The notes under the pieces: generated by a model
The model's input: only the letters and a program-made list of their open reading frames with translations
Told to the model about the DNA's origin: nothing
Databases searched by the model: none
Position numbers and translations under genes: made by a program
Assembly: GCF_026309355.1 (NCBI RefSeq)
Contig: NZ_JAPJZK010000001.1
Coordinates: 6,096,501 to 6,160,500, forward strand
From: Spartinivicinus marinus
Lineage (GTDB): Bacteria; Pseudomonadota; Gammaproteobacteria; Pseudomonadales; Zooshikellaceae
Length of the DNA stretch: 64,000 nucleotides
Direction: 5' to 3'
Part shown: piece after piece, positions 19,061 to 27,279 of the stretch
Layout: every line of letters begins with the position of its first letter
Position numbering within the stretch: the stretch's first letter is position 1

Positions 19061-20284
19061 ATGAATCTTGCCATCCTCTCTTGTGGACCCAAATGTTATA
19101 GCACCCGCCGGCTGAAAGAATCAGCGTTGGACCGTGGACATCATGTAAAAGTGATGAACACGTTGAAATTTGCGATTGATCTAGAAAGAGGTTCTCCCAG
19201 TCTCTACTACAGGCAACGGGAGTTAAAAGAAATTGATGCTGTACTACCACGCATTGGTGCTTCTATTACCTATTTCGGTACCGCTGTTGTACGACAGTTT
19301 CAGGAGATGAATGTTTTCTGTGCAAATACAGCACATGGTATTCTTAATTCACGCGATAAGCTGCGCAGCCTTCAACTGTTGAGTCGACATCACATTGGTA
19401 TTCCAAAAACCAATTACGTGCGCGATAAAAAGGATGTGTTGCCCGCCATTGCACGGGTGGGCAATGCACCGGTCATTATTAAGCTGATTGAGGGTACTCA
19501 GGGTATTGGAGTTTTGTTAGCGGAGAGCACTAAGTCTGCTGAAGCACTAATCGAATTGCTACAAAGCCAAAAGCAAAACGTACTGGTACAAAAGTTTGTT
19601 GCGGAAAGTAAAGGTAAGGATATTCGCGCCTTCGTTGTCGGTAACCAGGTTGTGGCAGCCATGCGCCGGGTAGCCCAAGGGCAGGAATTCCGCAGTAACG
19701 TCCATCGTGGTGGTATTACCGAAGCGGTCGAATTGAATGACCAATACAAAGAAGTAGCCGTTCGTGCTGCCCAGATAATGGGATTACAGGTGGCTGGTGT
19801 TGATATGCTTGAAGGTGCCGATGGGCCTCAAATAATGGAGGTAAATTCTTCCCCTGGTTTGGAAGGCATTGAAACCTGCACCAAACTGGATATTGCAGGT
19901 GCGATTATTGACTATATCTCTGCCCAGGTAGACTTCCCCGAGATAGACATTCGCCAACGCCTAACCGTAAGCAAAGGCTACGGTGTAACTGAGCTTTATA
20001 TTCCGGAGGGCTCACAATATATCGGCCAGACCATATCTGAGTCTGGTTTACCCGACCAGGATATTAATGTACTAACTTTATATCGGGGCAATAAAGTGAT
20101 TCCCAACCCCAAATCCAGTCGTCAACTTGAGGCAGACGACAAGCTGTTGTGTTTCGGTAAATTGGAATCGATGCGCTCAATGATCCCGATAAAAAACCAA
20201 CGCAAACAAAAGGCCAAACCCAAGAAGTTACCCAAGGAGGCCTTGGAAATTGCCGAAGAGGTTCATCATCAGCAAGCAGGATAA
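19061..20284 (+). CDS. rimK: RimK-like ATP-grasp ligase fused to a TrkA-C (RCK_C) domain
   Basis: A 407-residue protein. ATG 19061 gives the family N-terminus MNLAILSCGPKCYSTRRL; a TTG at 19049 opens the frame earlier but does not fit. Residues 1-295 match RimK, which ligates glutamate to the C-terminus of ribosomal protein S6 or makes poly-glutamate: NSRDKLRSLQLL, VIIKLIEGTQGIGV, VQKFVAESKGKDIRAFVVG and the metal site MEVNSSPGLEGIE. From about residue 305 a second domain (TELYIPEGSQYIGQTISESGLPDQDINVLTLYRG, then LEADDKLLCFG) looks like TrkA-C, a ligand-binding regulatory domain of potassium-transport proteins. Standard RimK is about 300 residues and lacks it. An MscS gene follows by 55 bp. 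Confidence 0.88.
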   Translation: MNLAILSCGPKCYSTRRLKESALDRGHHVKVMNTLKFAIDLERGSPSLYYRQRELKEIDAVLPRIGASITYFGTAVVRQFQEMNVFCANTAHGILNSRDKLRSLQLLSRHHIGIPKTNYVRDKKDVLPAIARVGNAPVIIKLIEGTQGIGVLLAESTKSAEALIELLQSQKQNVLVQKFVAESKGKDIRAFVVGNQVVAAMRRVAQGQEFRSNVHRGGITEAVELNDQYKEVAVRAAQIMGLQVAGVDMLEGADGPQIMEVNSSPGLEGIETCTKLDIAGAIIDYISAQVDFPEIDIRQRLTVSKGYGVTELYIPEGSQYIGQTISESGLPDQDINVLTLYRGNKVIPNPKSSRQLEADDKLLCFGKLESMRSMIPIKNQRKQKAKPKKLPKEALEIAEEVHHQQAG

Positions 20285-20339
20285 TCGTTATTTCATATAG
20301 GGTTTGGTCCAATGAGGGTGCCATAAAAGGTAGGGAAAT

Positions 20340-21647
20340 ATGCGCAAGGAAGCCTTATTGGACCTAATCAATAGCACTCTGAGTAAAGTTATTGATACGG
20401 TCTCACGGATTGAAACCTATAGCGAAATTGCCGTTATTATTCTGATTTATACACTGGCTTATATGCTTGCCAGCCGACTTCGTAAACATATCCCTATTTT
20501 TAAACAAAGACCGTCACCTCCCGAAAGCTTCCCGATTCATGATCTATTTTTCCGCTTTGGGAAGTTACTATTTCCGTTATTTGCCATCTTACTATTACGA
20601 TTGACCTTAGAGTTCAGTCAATTGGTTCTGGAGGATGGCTGGGTAATGCAATTCGCCTTAGTAGCAGCCATATTATTATTATTCAACTCATTCGTCAGTT
20701 TGGTTATTACCCACAAACTCGTGGCACAGGTATTCCGCTGGATTGGTCTACCTATTTTATTCTTACATTTGGTTGGCATTTTGGATGATATTATCCTGGT
20801 GCTTGAGTCCATCGCTATTAAAGTCGGAAACATCAACCTGTCAGCTTATGGGTTGGTAAGAGTTATTCTTTTTGGCTCACTATTATTTTGGCTGGGGCGA
20901 GTATCTAACTCCACGGGTCAAACCCTGATCCGTAAACAACAATCGTTAGATTTTCGCACGCGTGAAGTGCTGGCCAAACTGTTTGAAATTGCTCTTTTCT
21001 TCATCATCTTCCTGCTAATGCTACAGGTGATGGGTATTAACCTTACGGCTCTGGCAGTATTTGGTGGCGCCGTAGGGGTTGGTTTGGGGTTTGGGCTGCA
21101 AGCCATTGCGTCCAATTTTATCTCTGGAGTGATTATTCTGCTGGATCGCTCAGTCTCAGTTGGTGACTATGTAGAGCTAGAGGATGGCCGAACCGGTGTC
21201 GTGACCCAATTGAACATGCGCTCAACTACACTGGAAACCTTCGATGGAAAAGACATCGTTGTGCCCAATGAAAAATTTATTACTAGTTCATTTACCAACT
21301 GGACTCACAAAAATACTAAGCAGCGTTATCGTGTAGATTTTTCAGTTGCCTATAAAACCGATGTCCGTCATATGGTCGAGCTGGTTAAAACTGCTGTAGC
21401 AGAACACCCTCAAGTCATCAGCGGGGATAATATCCCCTTTGAAGAACGTCCTGATTGTGAAATCGATAGTTTTGGTGACTCTGGTATCAATATGTTTGTT
21501 GAGTTCTGGATGGAAGGCATTGATGACGGTCGTAATCGAGTAGGCGGCGATCTACTGCTAATTATTCTCGAAACCCTCCAAAAAAACGGTATTGAAATAC
21601 CCTTTCCCCAGCGTGAAGTGCGGATACTGAGTGATAATTGGCGATAG
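20340..21647 (+). CDS. MscS-family mechanosensitive ion channel
   Basis: A 435-residue inner-membrane channel protein. About five hydrophobic segments precede the pore helix LTALAVFGGAVGVGLGFGLQAIASNFISGVIILLDRSVSVGDYVELEDGRTGVV, the diagnostic MscS TM3 and beta-domain start, followed by RSTTLETFDGKDIVVPNEKFITSSFTNWTHKN. The cytoplasmic vestibule domain follows to the C-terminus. It is larger than E. coli MscS (286) because of extra N-terminal helices, like MscM-type channels. AGGGA precedes the ATG. It lies 55 bp after the RimK-TrkA-C gene and is probably co-transcribed; both may serve osmotic or potassium balance (inference). Confidence 0.92.
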   Translation: MRKEALLDLINSTLSKVIDTVSRIETYSEIAVIILIYTLAYMLASRLRKHIPIFKQRPSPPESFPIHDLFFRFGKLLFPLFAILLLRLTLEFSQLVLEDGWVMQFALVAAILLLFNSFVSLVITHKLVAQVFRWIGLPILFLHLVGILDDIILVLESIAIKVGNINLSAYGLVRVILFGSLLFWLGRVSNSTGQTLIRKQQSLDFRTREVLAKLFEIALFFIIFLLMLQVMGINLTALAVFGGAVGVGLGFGLQAIASNFISGVIILLDRSVSVGDYVELEDGRTGVVTQLNMRSTTLETFDGKDIVVPNEKFITSSFTNWTHKNTKQRYRVDFSVAYKTDVRHMVELVKTAVAEHPQVISGDNIPFEERPDCEIDSFGDSGINMFVEFWMEGIDDGRNRVGGDLLLIILETLQKNGIEIPFPQREVRILSDNWR

Positions 21648-21648
21648 G

Positions 21649-21861
21649 TTAGTTGGTGTTATTATAACACCATAGGAAAGCCATTGGCATGACAAAACTG
21701 CCCTGCCAATCCACTACGAGTACTTTCTTTTCTAATTGCCAAGCTCTTTGTTCATATAATTTTTCACTAGTGGTGCAACCAAGTGACTTTGTGATAACTT
21801 TTTGCTCTTTCTTTTCAAGAGTTTTAAATGCTGAACCATATTCTTTCATGAAATCCACCAT
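21649..21861 (-). CDS. small ORF after RNA ligase fragment, unknown
   Basis: A 70-residue reading frame that overlaps the end of the RNA-ligase fragment by 16 bases in a different frame. It is charged and lysine-rich (FKTLEKKEQKVITKSLG, then LEKKVLVVDWQGSFVM), and its composition is protein-like rather than random. It may be the C-terminal part of a protein joined to the ligase fragment by a deletion, or the ligase C-terminus after a frameshift. I do not recognise a family; it could be non-functional. Confidence 0.35.
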   Translation of the reverse strand: MVDFMKEYGSAFKTLEKKEQKVITKSLGCTTSEKLYEQRAWQLEKKVLVVDWQGSFVMPMAFLWCYNNTN

Positions 21862-22241
21862 ATTTGAATCGTGACTGCTTTTTTATCTTTAACAACATCA
21901 GGGTGTGGATATCCCCCTCCAAAAAGCTTCCCAAAGATTGCTATTGTTTTAATATTCTGATGTATTGAAAAAACAGCTTTAAATATTTTGTATACTAGAC
22001 TCTCATACTTATTTTTGACATCAAGATTCGTATTAGAGTAAAAATTTTCATCCTCCTCAATAAAACCTATTCGTTTAGCAGACTTGATTGATACACCATC
22101 TGTCCAAAAGCTAAGGTTAGCACCATGCACTTTTTCTTGAACAAAATACTCACTAACACCTAACTTATGAGCAATAATTTTATTAATAAATTCATCTTGA
22201 TATGAGTTTTCAATTGATGAATATTTTCTTAGCTTATCCAT
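21846..22241 (-). pseudogene. truncated RNA ligase (Rnl2/REL-like), N-terminal fragment
   Basis: A 131-residue frame with RNA ligase features. QEKVHGANLSFWTDG contains the nucleotidyltransferase motif I lysine (K37 of KVHG), and AIFGKLFGGGYPHPDV matches the motif around the conserved FGGGYPH segment of T4 Rnl2-like ligases. Active family members run on for another 80-200 residues with motifs IV and V; here the frame stops shortly after VTIQ, where the next expected element (YSP and FYAFD) should be. A second frame continues at 21861. So this looks like a gene truncated or frameshifted, and no complete ligase is present. Confidence 0.65.
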
Positions 22242-22353
22242 TTAACTATCTAACAACTACTTATATACAACTAAACGAATTTAATTAATTTACTATCAAA
22301 TACTGATACTCTACAAATACTGAGTATAACCTTACTATCTGCGCTCACATTTA

Positions 22354-23358
22354 TTAATTAATTACATTAACTTCAGGACAGTAGTTTTTCAGCCTGCTTG
22401 GTAAAAAACTAATCACTACAACTCTAGTTGGATGCCAAAAAGCAGATAACAGCAAAAGGGCTGCACCAATAACAACACCAGTAAATGCAAAGCTATAGCT
22501 AACAATCCCATATGTTTTTAGTAAACTTGATAATGCATAAACCACATAAATTAGAGAAGAAACCATAAATGCTCTTCTATCAATAACAATAGAAATAAAT
22601 GTTAATAACAAATATAGGCATATAACAATAGCCATGCTTACTAAGCTCTCACTACCTGACAAAATACCTAAACCTGAAAAAGCAGGATGAATAATAAGTG
22701 GCGCAGATAAGAGGTGAAGCCAAAAAGCAACATCAGAACGACGAGAAGTCCTAGACCGATCAGAAGCGTCCCAGTACATTGCATAAACAAAAACTAAAAT
22801 ACCAAAAACAAAAAATATACTTAAGTACCACTCTTTCATTCCAGGGAAAATTGCCAAAATCATTGTTACAAGAAAGCCAACAGCCACAGCAGTTCCGGTA
22901 GCAATCGTAATAGGTACATTAAATCGCCGCCAATGTATATAAGTAGCTATCACCGTTATTCCAGCAGCAGTCATAAAAGAAACCCCATCTGATAAAGGCA
23001 ATACACTAACGCTAAACAAAAAAATACCAGGAACAAATGACAGCAGTAATAAAATTGCAGGTAATGCCATTCTTTTTTTAAGCACAAAAAACTCTGCTAG
23101 CCCCCAAGATAACACTGTAAATACCAGCATACCGAGAGTATCATTTACTGTTTGTATCACCCACCATGAAGAGAACAACAATAAAGAACAAGCGATTACA
23201 ACAAATATGTCATTAAAACTAGTTACTAACCTAAAGTTTTCTTCATCAACAGCAGGGCCACTTCTTAATCTAGATAACTGCTCTCGAAATGCAGTGACAG
23301 AAGCTTCAGTAAAAATACCCTTATCTATTGCATAATTAAGATCTTCATCTGTGTACAT
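22354..23358 (-). CDS. integral membrane protein, DUF2157-like
   Basis: A 334-residue protein: an N-terminal soluble stretch of about 50 residues (MYTDEDLNYAIDKGIFTEASVTAFREQL) followed by roughly ten hydrophobic segments. This layout, a short helical N-terminal module predicting a dimer or regulatory domain followed by many closely spaced helices, resembles DUF2157/DUF4401 membrane proteins, but I cannot confirm the family. AGAGG precedes the ATG. Flanking gaps are AT-rich. No functional clue from neighbours. Confidence 0.7.
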   Translation of the reverse strand: MYTDEDLNYAIDKGIFTEASVTAFREQLSRLRSGPAVDEENFRLVTSFNDIFVVIACSLLLFSSWWVIQTVNDTLGMLVFTVLSWGLAEFFVLKKRMALPAILLLLSFVPGIFLFSVSVLPLSDGVSFMTAAGITVIATYIHWRRFNVPITIATGTAVAVGFLVTMILAIFPGMKEWYLSIFFVFGILVFVYAMYWDASDRSRTSRRSDVAFWLHLLSAPLIIHPAFSGLGILSGSESLVSMAIVICLYLLLTFISIVIDRRAFMVSSLIYVVYALSSLLKTYGIVSYSFAFTGVVIGAALLLLSAFWHPTRVVVISFLPSRLKNYCPEVNVIN

Positions 23359-23688
23359 TCGTTACCTCTACACTCTTAATAAAATCAATATATTGTAACT
23401 TTTAATTTAACTAAATAACACTGTGGATTATCCATATTCTCGGTATTTTAAAGCCTAAAAATGAAATATTTGTTGATAAAATTTTTACGATGTGCTAGCA
23501 ATAATAGGATTATCCCTTATCGGCTGTCTTAGACTTTTTTTAACTAGATATATTTATTGAATATGGTAGGCCATAACTTAGTCAAATAATAATACTGTCT
23601 ATTAAAATACAGTGTAAGCGTCATCAGCTCATTCTATGGTAATAGAATACAGCTATTCTTTAATCAGTTTTAAACAATAAAATATTGC
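23359..23688. other. AT-rich intergenic region
   Basis: 330 bases of AT-rich sequence between two minus-strand membrane-protein genes. I checked for coding fragments, hairpins and repeats of the dispersed family and see nothing convincing. Confidence 0.5.
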
Positions 23689-24141
23689 CTAAAGCCACCT
23701 ACTAACCCTCTTTTTATATGTAAGGTATTTTTCACCAAATAAGTTTTCCAATGCCTGCTCTTCTGCCTTAATCTGATACCGATTTAAATAGCAAATAAAT
23801 CCGAAGACTAATAATAGTGAATAGACATTAGAGAGCAAAACAGACCACCCCATTAGCAGTATTGCAAACCCTACATACATCGGGTTTCGGGTAATGCTGT
23901 AGATGCCATGAGTAACCAGACTAGAACTTTCTTCTGGTGCAGTCGGGTTAACCGTGGTTTTTGCTTGAAGGAAATGTAATACACCAGCAAAAATAAAGAT
24001 AACACCAGTAATAGCTAATACAAGCGTCATTAGATAATGGCCAGCCACACCAGCACTTGGAAAAAGCGTATCAACAAAATACATCAACACTGCAAATATG
24101 ATCATTAATAGCAAGGGGGGAATTTTAAGTTCTAGGTTCAA
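23689..24141 (-). CDS. isoprenylcysteine carboxyl methyltransferase (ICMT/PEMT) family protein
   Basis: A 150-residue membrane methyltransferase-like protein with four hydrophobic segments. The C-terminal half carries the SAM-binding signature of the ICMT/phospholipid methyltransferase family: HGIYSITRNPMYVGFAILLMGWS and the closing EEQALENLFGEKYLTYKKRVSRWL. Bacterial members modify unknown lipids or small molecules; there is no prenyl-protein substrate in sight. The N-terminal helices VMYFVDTLFP are typical. A copy of the dispersed repeat lies only 12 bases upstream of its start. Confidence 0.85.
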   Translation of the reverse strand: MNLELKIPPLLLMIIFAVLMYFVDTLFPSAGVAGHYLMTLVLAITGVIFIFAGVLHFLQAKTTVNPTAPEESSSLVTHGIYSITRNPMYVGFAILLMGWSVLLSNVYSLLLVFGFICYLNRYQIKAEEQALENLFGEKYLTYKKRVSRWL

Positions 24142-24152
24142 AGTAACCTCTC

Positions 24153-24342
24153 TATACCCGTCTCGAATGATTTTTAGGGTTTGTTGTTGTCTCTCTTCAC
24201 CCCAATCATTTATTAAAACATAAACTCATGGGGGCAAGTCTGCTACGGTATGACTTGCGGTAGCAACCTAAATTAATAAAAGAGTGCTACTGGAACTCAT
24301 CGCTCGACGGCCGCCCCTAAAAACCATTCGCTTTGGCTATAC
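24153..24342 (-). repeat. dispersed palindromic repeat, copy C (longest)
   Basis: Left end TATACCCGTCTCGAATGATT; right end CCATTCGCTTTGGCTATAC. Read on the minus strand it follows copy F at both ends (AAGCGAATGG-TTTTTAGG...GGCCGTCGAGCGA, then ATTGGGGTGA and CGGGTATA) but has an extra central block containing GCAAGTC...GACTTGC, also found at 42113-42137. Covers most of the gap between the ICMT gene and the split gene. Confidence 0.65.
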
Positions 24343-24499
24343 ATACCAATTTTCAAACTCTTCAAATTCATCAACTTGCCACCCTATATCATACCAATTA
24401 CTATCATTTTTTAACCGTATATATCGATAAGCATAGTCATACTATTGTTGCAGGTTATCAAGTCTCAAAGCACTGACTCTTGTATTACCGATAATAGGA
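24337..24499 (-). pseudogene. 3' part of gene split by the IS element
   Basis: Minus-strand translation from 24498 gives PIIGNTRVSALRLDNLQQ, an in-frame TAG at 24442-24444, then YDYAYRYIRLKNDSNWYDI and GWQVDEFEEFENWYV ending at the stop 24337-24339. When the bases between the two ACTA copies are removed, this joins in frame to the 5' part at 25102-25367 (GAFLLV followed by PIIGN). The TAG is probably decay after the insertion. The rebuilt protein would be about 145 residues, family unknown. Confidence 0.65.
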
Positions 24500-24557
24500 A
24501 CTAAACAACCACCTACTAAAGTAGGTGGGTTAGTAATATGGACTGAAAGTCCGGATA

Positions 24558-24580
24558 CGGGTCGAAGACCCGTTTTTTTT
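24558..24580 (+). terminator. rho-independent terminator inside the IS
   Basis: CGGGTC-GAA-GACCCG followed by eight T on the plus strand, directly beyond the tnpA stop codon. It points against tnpA and would stop outside transcription from reading antisense through the element, as described for IS200. Confidence 0.7.
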
Positions 24581-24581
24581 A

Positions 24582-25010
24582 TCAGTCTTCAGTCCTAAAA
24601 TTATCATCAATCCTCGGCTCAAAGTGATGTTCTAAATATTCTTTTATCATTTCTTCTGTTACATCTCCTGAAGTCACACAAAAATAACCTCTAGCCCAAA
24701 AATGTCGACCCCAGTATCTTTTCCTTAAATCAGGATAGCTTTCAAACAGTTTTGCCGACGTTCGACCTTTTACTCTTCGCATTATTTCGCTAGGAGCCAT
24801 ATTGGGTGGCGCTGAAACTAGCAGATGTACATGATCCTTACTAATGACACCCTTTAATATATCAATTTCAAAAGTATGGCATGTCTGTCGTATTAACTCT
24901 CGAGCCTTTAAACCAACATCACCTTTTAGCACTTGATAACGATATTTCGTTACAAATACAAAATGATACTGAATTTTGAAAACTGTATGGCTACCATATC
25001 TATAGTCCAT
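24582..25010 (-). CDS. tnpA: IS200/IS605 transposase TnpA (HUH single-strand recombinase)
   Basis: A 142-residue Y1 HUH transposase that cuts and joins single-stranded DNA. The HUH pair is in ISKDHVHLLVSAPP (H60 and H62), and the helix IKEYLEHH contains the likely catalytic tyrosine Y125. It begins YGSHTVFKIQYHFVFVTKYRYQVL, as usual for IS200 TnpA. Length agrees with the family (about 140-155), so the gene looks intact. The upstream GGGG supports the ATG. Confidence 0.93.
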   Translation of the reverse strand: MDYRYGSHTVFKIQYHFVFVTKYRYQVLKGDVGLKARELIRQTCHTFEIDILKGVISKDHVHLLVSAPPNMAPSEIMRRVKGRTSAKLFESYPDLRKRYWGRHFWARGYFCVTSGDVTEEMIKEYLEHHFEPRIDDNFRTED

Positions 25011-25101
25011 CGCAATACCCCTACAGCATTATATAAGTAGACTCAGAGTATCATAGCTAAAGCTGACTGGCTAAAAGCCGGTGGTTTTAACCTTTCAGGT
25101 G

Positions 25102-25367
25102 ACTAATAAAAAAGCACCATATTCTAGTCTACCATCCGATCTATAATTGGTGGTACTGATAAATCCTTGCCAAGCTAGTTCATAAGCTGAACTTCCTTGA
25201 TTAGTCATTATTGCCGTACTATGTATAGAGCAAACATCCTTAGAGTTAATAATTTCAAACTCAATAGAAAGAAAGTCAGATAAGGAACTTACCAACGCTT
25301 TCTTTACCTCTAATAATTCCTTACCTTTAAGACTAACAGCCTTTTCTTCAATAAATATGTTTTCCAT
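25102..25367 (-). pseudogene. 5' part of gene split by the IS element
   Basis: ATG 25367 (MENIFIEEKAVSLKG) has GGAG at good spacing; an upstream ATG at 25385 is less likely. The frame runs about 89 codons and crosses the IS border to end at a TGA (25095-25097) belonging to the element, so the last residues VT are not native. Joined to 24337-24499 it restores a longer frame. Sequence is unlike any family I recognise; SAYELAWQGFISTTNYRSDGRLEYGAFLLV looks like a small globular protein. A truncated product could still be made. Confidence 0.65.
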
Positions 25368-25415
25368 ATTACTCCATAACAGCACAAACTTTACTTACGG
25401 TTTATTAGCTACAAT

Positions 25416-25967
25416 TCATTTTATCAACAGTTGATCTCGAACCTCCATTAACGCAAATCCCAATAAATTAAGCCCTTTCCATAAGTTAGGGTTTTTACAA
25501 GCTGGATTTTCTTCCGCCAACCCTATACCCCATATTTTATCTACTGGGCTAGCTTCTACGAGCACTCGTTTACCTGTGTTGAGCAAGAATTCTTTAAGAT
25601 CGCTGTTACTACTAAATTTTGCCAAGTTACCAGATACAACTATTTCAAACCGATGGGCATCCCACAGTGATTGCTCAAAACCTTTAACTTCACGCCCTAT
25701 TGCTTTAGCTTCTCCTGGATTACTAGCAGCTAACAGTATTTCTGCGGCCTTAGCGTCATTAAACAACAGCGCCTTGCGATACATCATGTAGTGCTCAGCT
25801 GTTAGAAAATAGTTGCCTTCTTTTTCGAAAGGCGAGTCATACCACTGGCTAAAGCATGATTTTGAGACAGCATCTTTATGTTTTTGATGCCCCCAAAAAA
25901 ATATGTACTTCACTTTATTACCACGATTTACATAGTTTGCTAATTCTTCTGTGCTTCTAATTTTCAA
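25416..25967 (-). CDS. NADAR family protein (YbiA-like N-glycosidase)
   Basis: A 183-residue protein covering the NADAR domain: IFFWGH, CFSQWYDSPFEKEGNYFLTAEHYMMYRKALLF, GREVKGFEQSLWDAHRFEIVVSGNLAKF and LVEASPVDKIWGIGL. Members such as E. coli YbiA are N-glycosidases acting on riboflavin-pathway intermediates, and others hydrolyse ADP-ribose-linked bases, sometimes in phage-defence settings. The start is TTG at 25967; no ATG or GTG is available in frame before the domain. It lies in the accessory stretch beside the IS and the truncated RNA ligase. Confidence 0.92.
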   Translation of the reverse strand: MKIRSTEELANYVNRGNKVKYIFFWGHQKHKDAVSKSCFSQWYDSPFEKEGNYFLTAEHYMMYRKALLFNDAKAAEILLAASNPGEAKAIGREVKGFEQSLWDAHRFEIVVSGNLAKFSSNSDLKEFLLNTGKRVLVEASPVDKIWGIGLAEENPACKNPNLWKGLNLLGFALMEVRDQLLIK

Positions 25968-25994
25968 GTTTCTACACGCTCTTTTTTAACACCG

Positions 25995-26039
25995 CAACCT
26001 AGGGAAACCAAAGCAAGTTGTAGGTTTCCCCAAAGGTTG
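25995..26039. repeat. inverted repeat upstream of the NADAR gene
   Basis: CAACCTAGGGAAACC and GGTTTCCCCAAAGGTTG form an imperfect stem of about 15 pairs with a 13-base loop, 28 bases upstream of the NADAR start. It may be a hairpin in the leader or an old element end. The 319-base gap 25968-26286 otherwise holds only repeat copy D. Confidence 0.4.
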
Positions 26040-26186
26040 GGACTGCTGTTACAACTTAATTTTCTTGGTCAAATTGCGTGACTAAACAATTACACTCTGA
26101 TTTTTTACCTGCTTTTATTCAGTTAGTAGAATTTAAAATGCTTAACTTCCAGATTTATTTAAGATAATTTTCAATAACACCCTATT

Positions 26187-26269
26187 TATACCCAATACGA
26201 ATGGTTTTTAGGTGCGGCCATCAAATGACGAGGCCCGATGAGCCTAGACATCATTCGTGTTGCGTATAG
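26187..26269 (+). repeat. dispersed palindromic repeat, copy D
   Basis: TATACCCAATACGAATGG, then TTTTTAGGTGCGGCCATC, matching the left half of the F-type element (minus strand of 54395-54524); right end ATTCGTGTTGCGTATA mirrors the left end. About 83 bp, an internally shortened copy. Confidence 0.6.
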
Positions 26270-26286
26270 TTGTACCTATTCGTAAT

Positions 26287-26619
26287 TCACTTAACTATAA
26301 TGTAAGTGGCATTAAATCGATCATCCCCATTTGAGGTATCACAATTACCATAGAAGCGAACAACTTTTTGGGCCATTTTTGCAGCCAACGCTACAGAAAG
26401 CATTTCTTGTCGATTATTAACAGATGCACCTAAAATGACATGTCTTGCTTTTTCACATCCTGCAGCACCCCAACCAGCCAAGTTAGTAATGACAATTTCA
26501 TCTGGTGACAAACCTTGAATACCTATTTGATCAATTAGTTTATCACTTGTAGGTATTGCAAACACATTGCTAGAAAGTGATAACAAACCAACAACAATCA
26601 ACTTATTTATGTGTTTCAT
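26287..26619 (-). CDS. small exported hypothetical protein
   Basis: A 110-residue protein with a clean signal peptide (MKHINKLIVVGLLSLSSNVFA, cleavage about residue 21). The mature part of about 88 residues contains two cysteines (AAGCEKARHVI and FYGNCDTS) likely to form a disulfide in the periplasm, and a conserved-looking core ITNLAGWGAAGCEKARHVILGASVNNRQEML. Family not recognised. GGAAAAAG precedes the start. Confidence 0.7.
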   Translation of the reverse strand: MKHINKLIVVGLLSLSSNVFAIPTSDKLIDQIGIQGLSPDEIVITNLAGWGAAGCEKARHVILGASVNNRQEMLSVALAAKMAQKVVRFYGNCDTSNGDDRFNATYIIVK

Positions 26620-26824
26620 TCTTTTTCCAGTTAACTAATAATAAAAACAAAAGCATCAAGAGTTGAAATATTGAACAGTTAGTTTAATATGAACGGAGCG
26701 CTACCGCCCTTAACATCCCCAATAAAACAACTGCTTAATAAACAGACTAACCTAAAACAAGGCTTCTGTCGGGAGCTATAGTAACAAATCTTACCCGTCG
26801 CTGTCTTTTTACAAAAAGATTAGG

Positions 26825-27046
26825 TTACGACAACTGAGTTATTTTTTTAAACTTAAAGTGTTGGTCAAACTCAATACTAAAGCGGCCATGAATACCTGCT
26901 TGAGTGACAAAGGGCTGTAAGACTTTGGCTGGGAATCGAACTGTTCGACCGTCAATGGAGGTCGCCACTACATCGCGAGCTGTGCCGCGATATAAGGCTA
27001 GAAATTCGTCTGCTGGAATCATTAATTCAACAGTAATGGTGGGCAT
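26825..27046 (-). CDS. DUF2835 family protein
   Basis: A 73-residue protein matching DUF2835 along its length: VELMIPADEFLALYRGTARDVVATSIDGRTVRFPAKVLQPFVTQAGIHGRFSIEFD. This small domain is widespread in gammaproteobacteria, often near gdhB, as here where it lies downstream on the same strand. Function unknown. A GGAGGAGAGG stretch sits about 15 bases upstream, rather far for a ribosome site. Confidence 0.85.
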   Translation of the reverse strand: MPTITVELMIPADEFLALYRGTARDVVATSIDGRTVRFPAKVLQPFVTQAGIHGRFSIEFDQHFKFKKITQLS

Positions 27047-27098
27047 GTTTGGTGTTTTTTTACCTCTCCTCCATTAGAGGTTATCGTAAAAGTTAGCG

Positions 27099-27253
27099 GA
27101 TATGGAGTAACAGGGTGTTTTGTAGCTAAGGCAAGGATGCCTTTTTAGCTCTTGATAGACCAGGGATGGTCTTTCAAGAGCGGCGAAGAATCCCCTTTTA
27201 CTCCATATCGGACACTAGCGTTATTCTCAACACCCTCTCCCAGAGGGAGAGGG
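27099..27253. repeat. palindrome-rich intergenic element
   Basis: GATATGGAGTAA (27099-27110) and TTACTCCATATC (27198-27209) are inverted copies flanking smaller hairpins (GGTAAAGACC-like AGACCAGGGATGGTCT and CTCTTGATAG...TCAAGAG). Next to it, CCCTCTCCC-AGA-GGGAGAGGG (27233-27253) is a perfect stem right after gdhB. Probably a REP-like or MITE-like element, possibly also ending gdhB transcripts. Confidence 0.5.
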
Positions 27254-27279
27254 AGCACAAAACTATCTAGTGTTAAATA

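Larger units (their letters stand above)
24504..25105 (-). mobile_element. IS200/IS605-family insertion sequence (tnpA only)
   Basis: A 602-bp element carrying only the TnpA gene, bounded by ACTA (24500-24503 and 25102-25105). The identical tetranucleotide at each edge makes the limits 24504-25105 or 24500-25101. Subterminal hairpins expected for single-strand transposition are present: CCACCTAC/GTAGGTGG (24509-24528) and GGCT/AGCC (25069-25079). No target-site duplication is made by this family. The insertion splits an open reading frame that can be rejoined exactly. No TnpB is present. Confidence 0.85.
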
